Position numbers and translations under genes: made by a program. From JAKPUX01 sp035353815 (lineage in GTDB: Bacteria; Zhuqueibacterota; Zhuqueibacteria; Residuimicrobiales; Residuimicrobiaceae), in assembly GCA_035353815.1 (NCBI GenBank), contig DAOQAG010000004.1:62001-126000 (forward strand): 64,000 bases of DNA, written 5' to 3'. This document shows, one piece after another, positions 15,437 to 24,936 of the stretch (the first letter of the stretch is position 1; each line of letters begins with the position of its first letter). The notes beneath the pieces are model-generated. The model worked only from the letters and a program-made list of their open reading frames with translations, had not been told where the DNA came from and made no database searches.

Positions 15437-17329
15437 ATGCGCGATAACTATGCCGCAGAAATCAAGGCACTGACACAGCATCTGGGCACCCACAAGGAAT
15501 CGATGGCCTTTGCCCGGCTGGCGGATAGGTATCTGCAGCTTAACGAAGTGGAGAAGGCGCTCGATATCTGCCAGAATGGCCTGCGCAATCATCCGCATTA
15601 TGACAGCGCCCATTTTGTCCTGGCCAAGTGCTTTCTCGCCCTCAACCAGCTGGAGGAAGCCGAAAAGCACCTCAAGCACCTGCTTTCGCGCAATCCCCAA
15701 TTTCTCAATGCGCATCGGCTTTATGCCAGCCTCATGGCCCGGATGGGCATGACCTCGCGCGAGCGCACCAGTCTGCTGCAGCTGCGCGAACTCGATCCGT
15801 TCTTCGCCGGCATCGCCGCGGAGGCCGGTCTGGAGGCCCCAGCGGCGGAGGTGGCGACCCCACCCGAAACCTGGCCCGTTCCGCCAGCGCCCAAGCCCGA
15901 ATCCTGGCCCGCTCCACCGGCCTCTGCACCCGCGCCGGCCGCCGCGGCGCCTTCCGGAGGTTTATCCCCCACTCCGCCGCCGGCGCCGCAAGAACCTTTC
16001 GCGACTGCGCCGGCCGCTATGGCACCCGCGGCCGCGCCCGCTGTTGTGCCACCCGCGGCTGCAGCACCCGCCGCGGAGCCGTCGCCCTGGGACCGCGCCC
16101 CGGTCCCGCCGCCGCCGGCCTTTTCGCCCTCCACACCGCCGCAGCCCTTTGCCCCGGAGTCCAAATTCGCGGAACCCGAACCTCAGCCGCGCCCGGTCAG
16201 CGAATACCGGCCTCCCGTTCCGGAGATGGACCTCGATGCCTTTGCCCGCGAACTCGCCGCCCTGGAAGTGCCCGCCAGCGATGAAGCGTCAGAGACACCT
16301 GCCGGCCCGGTCGGCGAGATCCAGCCTCTGGCCGAAGCGGCGATCGAAATCCGCGAGCCGGAGAATGATTTTGAGCGCGAGGAGACGCAGTTTTCCGAGA
16401 TTCTCGATGATTTGTTCAGCCTGAGCCGCGACGAGGAGGATCGCCGCGAACAGGAGGCCCGCCATACGATCGAGCGTGCAGCACGCCAGCCCGAGCCGGA
16501 TCTCGGTCCGCCCGCGCCCGCCGCAGAGGTGGTGCGCCCGGGCTTTGATTTTGAACCCCCGACGCCGCCGCCCGCTCCGCCCACTTTACCCGAACCGGCC
16601 GCATCGGTGCTGCGCCCGGGCTTTGATTTTGAACCCCCGGCGCCGCCCGCGCCCGCCGCGCCGCCTGCCCCCACGATGCCCGCCGCAGAGGAGGGCATGT
16701 CACCGGTCCTGCCTTTCCGCGGCGATGAGGAGTGGCAGGAAGATGCCCGCTTTGCTGAAGCCCCCGAGCCCGAAGAACCGGTCCGCCTCCAGCCCCCGAC
16801 GGTTGAATCCGAACCCTTCGAGGAGGAAGAGGAGCTGCAAGAGCCCCGCATTAGCGCAACCGGGATGAGCCCGCTCGACGACCTCGGCGAGACCTTTCTC
16901 GACGCAGAGGAGGAAGAGGAGCAGTTCACCGATTTTCTCGCCAATCTCGACCGCCTTGGCGGCGCCGCCCTCGAGGGCGATGAGGAGGAGGATCTCTCAC
17001 CCGAACCCCGAAAACCCTTCGCCGCCCCCTGGGATGATGAGCCGGAAGAGCGTACGGCACCCGCAGAGCTGCCGCCGCCCCCGGAGCAGCCGCGGCCTCG
17101 CATCGCTCCTCTGGCCGAAGCGGAAGAGCCCGGCGAGGCACCCGCTGCCAGTGACAAGCCAAAAGACAAGTTCGTCACGCCCACTCTTGGCGAAATCTAT
17201 GCCGCGCAGGGGCAGTATGCCAAGGCCATCAACGTCTTTGAGATGCTCCTCAAAAAGAATCCGGAAAACGAGTGGTATCGCACCAAGCTGGAATACCTGC
17301 GCAAGCGGCTCGAGGATGAGAAAATCTAG
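15437..17329 (+). CDS. TPR protein with long Pro/Ala/Glu-rich disordered linker
   Basis: This is a 630-residue protein without a signal peptide. Residues 1-130 hold about three tetratricopeptide repeats (FARLADRYLQLNEVEKALDI, HFVLAKCFLALNQLEEAEKH). Residues ~140-570 are low-complexity Pro/Ala alternating with acidic clusters. The last ~55 residues return to a TPR (LGEIYAAQGQYAKAINVFEM). Within the linker the sequence VRPGFDFEPP occurs twice, 26 residues apart. The ends resemble FimV-type or granule/scaffold proteins, but I cannot name a function. AGGAGAG precedes the ATG and an AT-rich promoter region lies upstream. Confidence 0.8.
   Translation: MRDNYAAEIKALTQHLGTHKESMAFARLADRYLQLNEVEKALDICQNGLRNHPHYDSAHFVLAKCFLALNQLEEAEKHLKHLLSRNPQFLNAHRLYASLMARMGMTSRERTSLLQLRELDPFFAGIAAEAGLEAPAAEVATPPETWPVPPAPKPESWPAPPASAPAPAAAAPSGGLSPTPPPAPQEPFATAPAAMAPAAAPAVVPPAAAAPAAEPSPWDRAPVPPPPAFSPSTPPQPFAPESKFAEPEPQPRPVSEYRPPVPEMDLDAFARELAALEVPASDEASETPAGPVGEIQPLAEAAIEIREPENDFEREETQFSEILDDLFSLSRDEEDRREQEARHTIERAARQPEPDLGPPAPAAEVVRPGFDFEPPTPPPAPPTLPEPAASVLRPGFDFEPPAPPAPAAPPAPTMPAAEEGMSPVLPFRGDEEWQEDARFAEAPEPEEPVRLQPPTVESEPFEEEEELQEPRISATGMSPLDDLGETFLDAEEEEEQFTDFLANLDRLGGAALEGDEEEDLSPEPRKPFAAPWDDEPEERTAPAELPPPPEQPRPRIAPLAEAEEPGEAPAASDKPKDKFVTPTLGEIYAAQGQYAKAINVFEMLLKKNPENEWYRTKLEYLRKRLEDEKI
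16533..16639 (+). repeat. Two-copy repeat in the TPR protein linker
   Basis: A 29-base sequence beginning TGCGCCCGGGCTTTGATTTT is identical at 16533-16561 and 16611-16639, a period of 78 bases. It encodes RPGFDFEPP flanked by Pro-rich sequence, so it preserves reading frame and looks like an internal duplication of a short linear motif. Confidence 0.85.
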
Positions 17330-17386
17330 ATTCCCATCCGCGTCTGCCCCGGTTTCCGCGGGGCGGCCGCGGGTCCGGACTTTCCT

Positions 17387-18286
17387 TTGCGGTGGAACGA
17401 GACGGCTGTGGTTCTCTCTGTAGTCATTGTCACCTACAATAATCTCGCCGAGATTGGCGCCTGCCTTGAAGCGCTGGGATCCGCCCTGGCATCCTTTGAA
17501 GCGCACCTCCACCTGATTGACAACGCCAGCAGCGATGGCACGGCTGAACTGCTCCGCGCCTTCGCGGCCCGCCCGGGAGGCGCCTTTGCCCGTTGCGATC
17601 TCGCCTGCAATCCTGAGAACCGCGGTTTCACCGCTGCCGTCAACCAGGGATTGGCGCGAAGCCGGGGCGATCTGATTCTCCTGCTCAATCCTGATGTCGT
17701 CGTCCCGGCCGATGTCTTGCCGGTGCTGCTGCGCGAGCTCGAGCGCGATCCGAAGATCGGGATCATCGCACCGCAGCTGCGCTTCCCGGATGGCCGGATC
17801 CAGCCCTCTTGCCGCCGCTTCCCGCGCCGGCGGGATGTCGTGCTCGAGAGCACCGGACTGGTCCATCTGGCCTGGCGCTGCGGTTACCACGACTGGAAAA
17901 TGCGCGGGTTCGATCATCGCCACAGCGCCTTTATCGACCAGCCCCAGGGCGCCTTTTTGCTGGCGCGACGGCAAGTCGTGCAAGAGGTCGGCCTCCTTGA
18001 CGAGCGTTTTTACATGTTTTTCAGCGATGTCGAATGGTGCGAGCGTGTCCATGCCGCAGGCTGGCGGATCCGTTTCTGCAGTGAGGTTTTTGTCTTTCAT
18101 CACAAGGGGGCGAGCGTCTATCGCGACCGCCGGCGGATGCTGGTCACCTCGACGCGCTCGTTCGTCGATTATTTCGCCCTGCACGACCATTCCTGCGGCA
18201 GCCGGATGGCCACCCGGCTGGTCGCGCTGCTGCTGCGGGTGACCCTGGGATTGCGTCTACTGGCCGAGACGGTAAAGAGAAGCTGA
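17387..18286 (+). CDS. Family 2 glycosyltransferase (rhamnosyltransferase-like)
   Basis: This 299-residue GT-A enzyme transfers a sugar from a nucleotide donor, probably to a cell-surface glycan. The N-terminal strand is VVLSVVIVTYNN, the nucleotide-binding Asp lies in HLIDNASSDGT, and the metal-binding region is LLLNPDVVVP. The acceptor-side acidic pair is in FFSDVEWCERVHAAGW. This arrangement is typical of the WcaA/rhamnosyltransferase group. No N-terminal signal is present, and one hydrophobic stretch occurs at the C-terminus. The start is uncertain: TTG at 17387 or GTG at 17408. The subtilase gene begins four bases after the stop. Confidence 0.87.
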   Translation: MRWNETAVVLSVVIVTYNNLAEIGACLEALGSALASFEAHLHLIDNASSDGTAELLRAFAARPGGAFARCDLACNPENRGFTAAVNQGLARSRGDLILLLNPDVVVPADVLPVLLRELERDPKIGIIAPQLRFPDGRIQPSCRRFPRRRDVVLESTGLVHLAWRCGYHDWKMRGFDHRHSAFIDQPQGAFLLARRQVVQEVGLLDERFYMFFSDVEWCERVHAAGWRIRFCSEVFVFHHKGASVYRDRRRMLVTSTRSFVDYFALHDHSCGSRMATRLVALLLRVTLGLRLLAETVKRS

Positions 18287-18290
18287 CTCT

Positions 18291-21200
18291 ATGAACCGCT
18301 CCTTTGTGCGTATCGTCTATTGCTTGGCGGTGCTGCTCAGCGCGGCCGCCTTCTGGTCTGCGGCCGGAGCGGCTTCAGGGCGGAGCTTGCTGCTCAAGCT
18401 CAAAGCGCCGGTGGCCGCGCGCGACGCCACCCACGGGCTGCTCAAGGCCGGCGCGCTGCCTATCGGCATGCTCACCGACACCTCCGGTATCGCCGGCTGG
18501 CGTCCCTTCCTGGCGATCGCACCAGCCCTGGGTAAGGCTGCGGCGGCACCGGCTGCGGCGGCTGCGGAGCGCGCTGAACTGGGCCGGTGGCTGATCCTGG
18601 AACTGACCGAGACGGCCGATACGGAGGCGCTCCTGGCGGAACTGCGCGCTCTTCCGGAGGTGGAGTGCGCCGCACTCGACCATGGCTTTCATACCGACTG
18701 GTTCCCCAACGATCCCCTGGCCGGCAGACAGTACGCCCTGCAAAAGGTCGCTGCCGCGGCGGGCTGGGAGATCGAGCGTGGCCGCAGCAGCGTCGTGGTC
18801 GGCGTCATCGATACCGGCATCGACTATGCCCATCCTGACCTTGCCGCCAACCTGTGGATCAACCCTGGGGAAGATCTGAACGGCAACGGCCGTGCTGATT
18901 CCCTCGATTACAACGGCATCGACGATGATGGCAACGGTTATGTCGATGATGTGCAGGGATGGGATTTCACCGACGCCCCCAATTATCCCGACGGCGGCGA
19001 CTATCGCGAGCGTGATGCCGACCCGATGGACGAGATGGGCCACGGCACGGCGGTGGCCGGCATTATCGCCGCGACAGCCGACAATGGCCTCGGCATCGCC
19101 GGTCTGGCGCCTGGTTGCCGGCTTATGAATTTACGCGCCTTTACCGCCGCAGGCAACGGGGAGGAGGACGACGCCGCAGCGGCGCTCCTCTATGCCGTCG
19201 ATAACGGCGCCGCCGTGATCAATATGAGCTGGGGGGATGTCACCATCTCGCAGCTGCTCGATGATGTCCTCCATTATGCCGCAGCCATGCAGGTGGTTCT
19301 TGTCGCCTCCGCCGGCAACAGCGGCAGCGACGAGATTCATTATCCCTCCGCGTTCGCCAACACGATCTCGGTTGGTGCGACCGATGCCAAGGACCAGCTC
19401 GCCGGATTTTCCAACTATGGCCCGTCGCTCGATCTCGTCGCACCCGGCGTCGGCATTCTCACCACCATGCGCAATGCCCTCTACGACTCGTCCCTCAACG
19501 GCACCTCCTTTTCCGCGCCCTTCGTCTCCGCCGCCGCCGCATTACTCATCTCCCAGGATGGCACCCGTTCGCCTGATGCGGTGCGCGGCATCCTCACCAC
19601 GACCGCCGATGATCTCGGCTTGCAGGGACGGGACATCTATTACGGGGCCGGCCGGCTCAACATCGCCCGCGCCCTCGCGCCGCAGGTCGAGTCGGCCGTG
19701 CGTATCCACTCCCCCTGGCTCGATGCCGGCTTTCCGGGCGGCCCGATCGAGATCCGCGGCTCGGCCTGGACCTCCTCGCTGCAAAACTATGCCCTCGAAT
19801 GGGGCATGGGCGATGATCCGGCGGCATGGACCCCGATCGCGGAGCCGCAGAGCAGCCGCGTTCTCGACGGCCTGCTCGGGGTCTGGGCGCAGCCGCCGGC
19901 CCGGGATACCAGCTATACCATCCGTCTGCGGGTGCAGAATCACAACGGCACCCTCGAGCAGTCCCAGGTGCGGATCTTTGTCGATCAAACCGCGCCGGTG
20001 ATCTCCGGCGCCGGTCTGCTCCCCATGTACGCGGCTGAAAACCCCGCCTGCCTGATCCAGTTCAATAGCGACGATCTCGCCCAGGGCACCCTCCTCTACC
20101 GCCGTGCCGGCAGCGGCTCCGCATGGCAGGAGGAGCCGATGAGCTATCGCACCCGCCAATCCAGGTTCCTGCTCACCCCCGCCATCGCCTCCGGCCCGCT
20201 CGAACTCCGGGTGCGGGCGGAGAATACCGCCGGCCTGCAAAGCCAAGGCGACACCCTGCTGCAGGCGGACCTCAGCCAGCCCCCGCTCAACACCATGCGC
20301 TACACCCGCCTCGATGAGAGCCTGCCGCATGGCCATCTCCTCGACCGCACGGCCGATTTTGATGGCGATGGCCGGCCCGAGCTCATCCTCGGCTATGCGG
20401 AGGGCCAGGCAGGGCCGGTGACCACCCTTTTCAGCCGCGATGGCTCTGGATTTCGCCAGCTCTTCGTCCTTCCCGAAGCCGCCATTCCGCGCAGCATCGG
20501 CGACAGCGATGGCGATGGCCGGCTCGAGCTGCTGGCTGGATACGGCTTCACGACCTGGCTCTATGAGGTCAGCGGCATCGCGCCCTTCAACCTGACCCTG
20601 GTGCGCAAGTGGCAGGGCGAGAGCAGCCTGCAATATTGGGGAAGCCGCCTCGCCGATCTCGACGGCGACGGCCGCAGCGAACTGATCATGCGCGTGGTCC
20701 GTTCGGGGAGCAGCGCCGTCGACCAATTCGAGATCTGGCGCTGCACCAGCAAGGGCGAGTTCTCGCTCCTCGCCGCATTGCCCAATCCCACTACAGGCGA
20801 TAATTTCAACGGTGTGCCGCACTGCGAGACCGGCGATTTCGACGGAGACGGCCGCTCCGAGATCCTCCTCGGCGACAGCGACGGCGACCTCTATATCTAC
20901 GAGCTGGACGGCAGCACCTGCACCCTGACCTGGCAGGAGCGCCTGCCGCTCCTCGATGCCATCGATTTCATCACAACCGGTGACTATGATGGCGACGGCG
21001 AGCCCGAATTCGCCGCCGGTTGCCACTCCGATCCCGACCTGAATACCGAACACACCTACGACAGCCGGCACTGGTGCTATCGCATTTATGACAAAAGGGG
21101 AGACAACGCCTTCGCAATCGCGGCCGAGTGGCGCTTTTTCGGCTATGAATCGCCCAAGGATTTTGAGAGCGGCGCCTCGAGCGGCGACAGCGACGGCGAC

Positions 21201-22559
21201 GGCCGCGATGAACTCTTCATGGCTGTTTATCCGAACCTCTACGTTGCCGAGTACACCGCAGAATCGGGCTACGCCATAACCTTTCATGCCGCTGTCATCC
21301 AGACCAATGCCGTGGCCGTGACCGATCTCGACGGGGATGGAGTGCGGGAGTGCTGGGTCAGCGACGGCAAGGCCATTCATCCCTGGGTGCTGGCGGAGAA
21401 TCTCGCCGCACCGGGCATGCCTGTGGGCGTTACAGCGCAGCCGCGTGACGCCAGCCATGTCGACCTCACCTGGTCGGCGGTGCCGGGTGCGCAAGGGTAC
21501 CGCCTCTACCGCGGTCTGGCCGCGGACAGCCTCGCCTTTTTCTTCCGGGTTGATCAGACCGCCTGCAGCGACACCCTGGTGCAGCCGGGGGTACGCTATT
21601 ACTATGCGGTCGCCGCTGTGGATTCGGCGCGCACGCCCTCCGAGAGCCTGCGCTCCGCCGTGGTCTCGGCGCGCCCCGGCGAGCGGCCGGCCCTGCGTTC
21701 CGCCGCGGTCAGCAGCGAAAGCGCCCTGCGCCTGCGCTTCAGCAAGGCGATGCAAACCGGCGCGCTCGGGGAGGTGCGGCACTATCGCATCACCCCGGGG
21801 GGCGGGTATCCGGAGACGGCGCTGCCGCTGGCTTCGGGCCGTGAGGTGCTGCTCAACCTGGCGGCGCCGTTGCCGGCCGGCAGCTTTCGGGTCGAGGTCA
21901 GCGGCCTGGTGGACGACGACGGCCTGCCGCTCGACACCACCCGCGCGGCTTGCGAGTTTACGGTCACGGCCGCAGCGAGCGCCCCCTATCTCGCCGCGAT
22001 CTCCGCACCGGCCCGGGGGACGGTCGAGCTGATCTTCAGCGAGCCGATGCAACGGGCTGGACTCGAGGAGCGCAGCAGCTATGATCCGGGAACGGGGCTT
22101 TATGTCGCCTGGGCGGAGGGGATCGCTCCCGATTACCGCACGGTCCGCCTGCACATCACCGGCAGCATCGCCTGGGGGGCGGTCGGCAAACCCTTGACGA
22201 TCAAGGTTCGGGGGCTGCAGAGTGCCGCCGGCGTGGCGATGGTGAGCGGGCGCGGCGATGTCATTCAGCTGCTATTTGCCGCAAAGAATCTGGACCATGT
22301 CCATACCTATCCCAATCCCTACCGCATGGGGGTCGATCCGGAGGGGATCACCTTTGCCGATCTCCCCGCCGCCGCCGAGATTCGCATTCTCACCGTCGAG
22401 GGGCGCACCCTGCGCGTGCTCGTCGAAGAGAACGGCGATGGCGGGCTGGTCTGGGATGGGCGCGATGAGGCGGGGCGCCTGGTCCCTGCCGGGATCTATC
22501 TTTTCCGGGTCACCGCCGCCGGCCAGGAGCGTCTCGGCAAACTGGCGATCGTCAGGTAA
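18291..22559 (+). CDS. Secreted subtilisin-like protease with FG-GAP repeats and FlgD-Ig/type IX-like C-terminal domain
   Basis: This 1422-residue exported S8 peptidase has a signal peptide (1-28), an inhibitor-like propeptide (~30-135) and a catalytic domain (~160-460). The triad is Asp174 (GVIDTGID), His251 (GHGTAVAG) and Ser406 (NGTSFSAP), with Asn343 as oxyanion residue. A calcium-type acidic insertion lies between Asp and His. Residues ~680-1030 hold about seven FG-GAP/VCBS-like DxDGDG repeats (DFDGDGRPEL, DSDGDGRLEL, DLDGDGRSEL and others). A fibronectin-III domain follows (VDLTWSAVPGAQGYRLYRG), then two bacterial Ig-like modules. The protein ends in a FlgD-Ig/sorting-type domain (HTYPNPYRMG to GKLAIVR). 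It should act outside the cell or at the surface. Confidence 0.93.
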   Translation: MNRSFVRIVYCLAVLLSAAAFWSAAGAASGRSLLLKLKAPVAARDATHGLLKAGALPIGMLTDTSGIAGWRPFLAIAPALGKAAAAPAAAAAERAELGRWLILELTETADTEALLAELRALPEVECAALDHGFHTDWFPNDPLAGRQYALQKVAAAAGWEIERGRSSVVVGVIDTGIDYAHPDLAANLWINPGEDLNGNGRADSLDYNGIDDDGNGYVDDVQGWDFTDAPNYPDGGDYRERDADPMDEMGHGTAVAGIIAATADNGLGIAGLAPGCRLMNLRAFTAAGNGEEDDAAAALLYAVDNGAAVINMSWGDVTISQLLDDVLHYAAAMQVVLVASAGNSGSDEIHYPSAFANTISVGATDAKDQLAGFSNYGPSLDLVAPGVGILTTMRNALYDSSLNGTSFSAPFVSAAAALLISQDGTRSPDAVRGILTTTADDLGLQGRDIYYGAGRLNIARALAPQVESAVRIHSPWLDAGFPGGPIEIRGSAWTSSLQNYALEWGMGDDPAAWTPIAEPQSSRVLDGLLGVWAQPPARDTSYTIRLRVQNHNGTLEQSQVRIFVDQTAPVISGAGLLPMYAAENPACLIQFNSDDLAQGTLLYRRAGSGSAWQEEPMSYRTRQSRFLLTPAIASGPLELRVRAENTAGLQSQGDTLLQADLSQPPLNTMRYTRLDESLPHGHLLDRTADFDGDGRPELILGYAEGQAGPVTTLFSRDGSGFRQLFVLPEAAIPRSIGDSDGDGRLELLAGYGFTTWLYEVSGIAPFNLTLVRKWQGESSLQYWGSRLADLDGDGRSELIMRVVRSGSSAVDQFEIWRCTSKGEFSLLAALPNPTTGDNFNGVPHCETGDFDGDGRSEILLGDSDGDLYIYELDGSTCTLTWQERLPLLDAIDFITTGDYDGDGEPEFAAGCHSDPDLNTEHTYDSRHWCYRIYDKRGDNAFAIAAEWRFFGYESPKDFESGASSGDSDGDGRDELFMAVYPNLYVAEYTAESGYAITFHAAVIQTNAVAVTDLDGDGVRECWVSDGKAIHPWVLAENLAAPGMPVGVTAQPRDASHVDLTWSAVPGAQGYRLYRGLAADSLAFFFRVDQTACSDTLVQPGVRYYYAVAAVDSARTPSESLRSAVVSARPGERPALRSAAVSSESALRLRFSKAMQTGALGEVRHYRITPGGGYPETALPLASGREVLLNLAAPLPAGSFRVEVSGLVDDDGLPLDTTRAACEFTVTAAASAPYLAAISAPARGTVELIFSEPMQRAGLEERSSYDPGTGLYVAWAEGIAPDYRTVRLHITGSIAWGAVGKPLTIKVRGLQSAAGVAMVSGRGDVIQLLFAAKNLDHVHTYPNPYRMGVDPEGITFADLPAAAEIRILTVEGRTLRVLVEENGDGGLVWDGRDEAGRLVPAGIYLFRVTAAGQERLGKLAIVR

Positions 22560-22571
22560 CGGGAGCGCAGC

Positions 22572-23198
22572 ATGCTGCGAATCGGATTAACCGGTGTGAT
22601 CGGCTGCGGCAAGTCGCGGGTGGCGGCCATGCTGCATGAGAGTCAGGGCATTCCGGTGATCGACATGGACGAAGCCGGACGCGCGGCGGTCGAGCGCCCT
22701 GCGGTGCTGCGGCGGCTGGCGGTGGCCTTCGGCCCGGCGATCCTCACCCCGGCGGGGGCGCTCGACCGCCGCGCTCTCGGACGCATCGTCTTCGCCGATC
22801 CCGCTGCCTTGCGGCGCCTCAACGCCATCGTCCATCCCGCCATGCTCGCCATCGTCCGCCGCTGGATGCGCACGGCCGTCCGTCAGAGCGCCGCCCCCTA
22901 CCTCTTCGTCGACACCGCGCTCCTCTTCGAACTCGGTTTCGAAAGCGAACTCGACCGCGTCGTCACCGTCTGCGCCCCCGCCGAACTCTGCCGCGAACGC
23001 ATCATGGCCCGCGACCATCTCACCCGGCTGGAAGCCGACCAGCGCCTCGCCGCCCAGCTCCCCCAGGAGGAAAAATGTCGCCGGGCCGATTATGTGGTGG
23101 ATAATAGCGGCAGCCTCGACGCGCTGCAAAAGCAGGCCGCGGCCCTCCACGTGTGGCTCCTCGAGCAGAATTCCTCTTTACATTCATTTCACTTTTAA
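22572..23198 (+). CDS. coaE: Dephospho-CoA kinase
   Basis: CoaE phosphorylates dephospho-CoA in the last step of coenzyme A synthesis. The 208-residue protein has Walker A GVIGCGKS (8-15), the substrate-binding IDMDEAGR and the pattern LNAIVHPAM typical of CoaE. The nucleoside-binding VDTALLFELGFE and the lid region (RDHLTRLEADQRL) are in place. A GGGAG precedes the ATG, which starts 12 bases after the subtilase stop. Together with panB and panC, found 20 kb to the right, it belongs to the pantothenate-CoA pathway. Confidence 0.95.
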   Translation: MLRIGLTGVIGCGKSRVAAMLHESQGIPVIDMDEAGRAAVERPAVLRRLAVAFGPAILTPAGALDRRALGRIVFADPAALRRLNAIVHPAMLAIVRRWMRTAVRQSAAPYLFVDTALLFELGFESELDRVVTVCAPAELCRERIMARDHLTRLEADQRLAAQLPQEEKCRRADYVVDNSGSLDALQKQAAALHVWLLEQNSSLHSFHF

Positions 23199-23258
23199 TT
23201 ATATTCCACAGCGTTCTTGCTCCCCCATCGCCGGATCTCATCCTAGCAGAAAGAGAGC

Positions 23259-24923
23259 ATGGAAAAATCAGCATCACAACACATTCATGTCGTGCTGCTG
23301 CTCCTCATTGCCGGGCTGTCGGGTTGCCGGCAAAGTCCGGCCATTCTGGCCGAGGTGGGCCGGCACACCATCACCTGCGCCGACTATTCCACCCGCTATG
23401 AGGGGCTGCGCCGCAAGCTCGGGCTGCCCGACAACGGCCAGGTGCGCATGCAGATCCTCGAGGAGATGGTCGATGACGAGCTGCTGATGGCTGCGGCCGG
23501 CGAACGGGGCATGGACCGGGATGCCCCAGCCCGGCACGAGTTGGAGCGCCTGCACCTCCAGGCGCTGCTCGACCGCTTCGAGGAGGAGCACGTCGGCAAG
23601 CGGGTTCATGTCCGCGAAGCCGAACTGCGCGACTACTTCCTCCGCTTCAATACCCGCCTCAGGGCCCGCCACCTCTATGCCGCCTCTCGCCACAGCGCCG
23701 ATTCACTCCATGCCCTTCTCCTGCAGGGTTGTTCGTTCACCTCTCTGGCGCGCAGCACCTTCAACGATTCGCGGCTGCGCGAGACCGGTGGCGACCTCGG
23801 CTGGTTCAGCGTCGACGAGATGGATCCTGCCTTCGAAAATGCCGCCTTCGCCCTGCGTCCCGGCGAGATTTCGCCGCCGGTCCGCACCGCGCAGGGCTAC
23901 AGCATCATCCAGCTCCAGGATCGCGTCACCACCCCCTTGCTGAGCGAAACTGCCTACGCCCAGAAACGCCCCGGCCTGTTGCAGTACGCAGCGCTTCGGC
24001 AGCGCAAGGAACGCGCGCGTGCCCTGAGCGATTCACTGCGCCAGGCCCTGCAGATCACCTTTAATCCCGTCGTGCTCCGGCAGCTCTGGAGTGCGATCCG
24101 CGCCCGCTCCTCCGGCCAGGCCGAAATGCTCCTACCGGATACACTTGCGGCGCTCGACCCGCAGGAGATCGCCTGCTCCAGCGCCGGCCCATGGAGCGTC
24201 CAAACGCTGCGCGAGCGCGCTGCCTTTACCACCGAAGAACAACTGCAATGGGTGCACAATCCGGAGAACCTCCAGGACTGGATCGCGGGGCTGATGATCC
24301 GCGACCACATGCTCGCTCTCGCGCGGCAGGAGGGGCTGGACCGCCAGGAGGCCTGCCGGGTGGCGATCGAGCGCAAGACCGGGGAGTATCTGATCCGGCG
24401 GATGACCTCGGCCCTGGAGGCGGAGACGGTGGTGCCAGAGGACTCTCTCCGCGCTCTTTTCGCCCGGGACACGGCGCGGTGGGCCTTGCCGCCGCGCATT
24501 CATCTTGCCGAGATCGCCTTGCCCGATGCGGCGACGGCCCGCGACGCCGCCCGGCAGCTCCGCGGCGGCGCCGATTTTGCCGCGCTGGCGTTGCAGCTCT
24601 CGGTGCGCCGCTGGAGCGCGGAACAACTGGGCGATATCGGCTCCTTTACCCGCCAGGAACTGGGCGCCTGGGCGGACGAGCTCTTCGGCCTGCAGCTGGG
24701 GCAATGGTGCGGCCCGGTCCGCATCGATTCCCTCTTCATTCTCTTCAAATGCCTGGGCCGTGAGCACGATCGACCGCGCTCCTATGACCAGGCGCGAAGC
24801 GACATCGATAAGAGCCTGCGCCCGTTTTTTCAGCGCGCACATACAAAGGAGTTTTTGGCGAAGCGCCGGTCCGTGACCCGGATCCGCCTCTTCGCGGACA
24901 GAGTGCGAAAACTATCCATTTGA
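23259..24923 (+). CDS. SurA/PpiC-type peptidyl-prolyl isomerase lipoprotein
   Basis: This 554-residue protein is a probable periplasmic lipoprotein with lipobox GLSGC (Cys23). It has a SurA-like N-terminal helical region (ITCADYSTRYEGLRRKLGLP, MQILEEMVDDELLM) and a parvulin domain at ~135-225 (ARHLYAASRHSADSL, TGGDLGWFSVDEMDPAFENA, VRTAQGYSIIQLQDR). A second, degenerate parvulin-like domain occupies ~410-520 (IHLAEIALPDAATARDAARQ, LGDIGSFTRQELGAWADE). Such proteins help outer-membrane barrel or secreted proteins fold. The stop is 13 bases before the start of a TonB-dependent receptor gene, which makes that receptor and its neighbours likely clients. Confidence 0.85.
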   Translation: MEKSASQHIHVVLLLLIAGLSGCRQSPAILAEVGRHTITCADYSTRYEGLRRKLGLPDNGQVRMQILEEMVDDELLMAAAGERGMDRDAPARHELERLHLQALLDRFEEEHVGKRVHVREAELRDYFLRFNTRLRARHLYAASRHSADSLHALLLQGCSFTSLARSTFNDSRLRETGGDLGWFSVDEMDPAFENAAFALRPGEISPPVRTAQGYSIIQLQDRVTTPLLSETAYAQKRPGLLQYAALRQRKERARALSDSLRQALQITFNPVVLRQLWSAIRARSSGQAEMLLPDTLAALDPQEIACSSAGPWSVQTLRERAAFTTEEQLQWVHNPENLQDWIAGLMIRDHMLALARQEGLDRQEACRVAIERKTGEYLIRRMTSALEAETVVPEDSLRALFARDTARWALPPRIHLAEIALPDAATARDAARQLRGGADFAALALQLSVRRWSAEQLGDIGSFTRQELGAWADELFGLQLGQWCGPVRIDSLFILFKCLGREHDRPRSYDQARSDIDKSLRPFFQRAHTKEFLAKRRSVTRIRLFADRVRKLSI

Positions 24924-24936
24924 CAGGACGCTGCGG

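Noticed and set aside
20350..21340. DNA-level tandem repeats (GATGGCGATGGC-like) in the subtilase gene
   Set aside because: They are the codons of the FG-GAP DxDGDG motifs, spaced irregularly and diverged, so they reflect protein repeats rather than a mobile or variable repeat.
19542..22154. An 870-codon minus-strand frame opposite the subtilase gene
   Set aside because: It is rich in Arg, Ala and Gly without any family motif and lies wholly opposite a gene with intact catalytic and repeat motifs.
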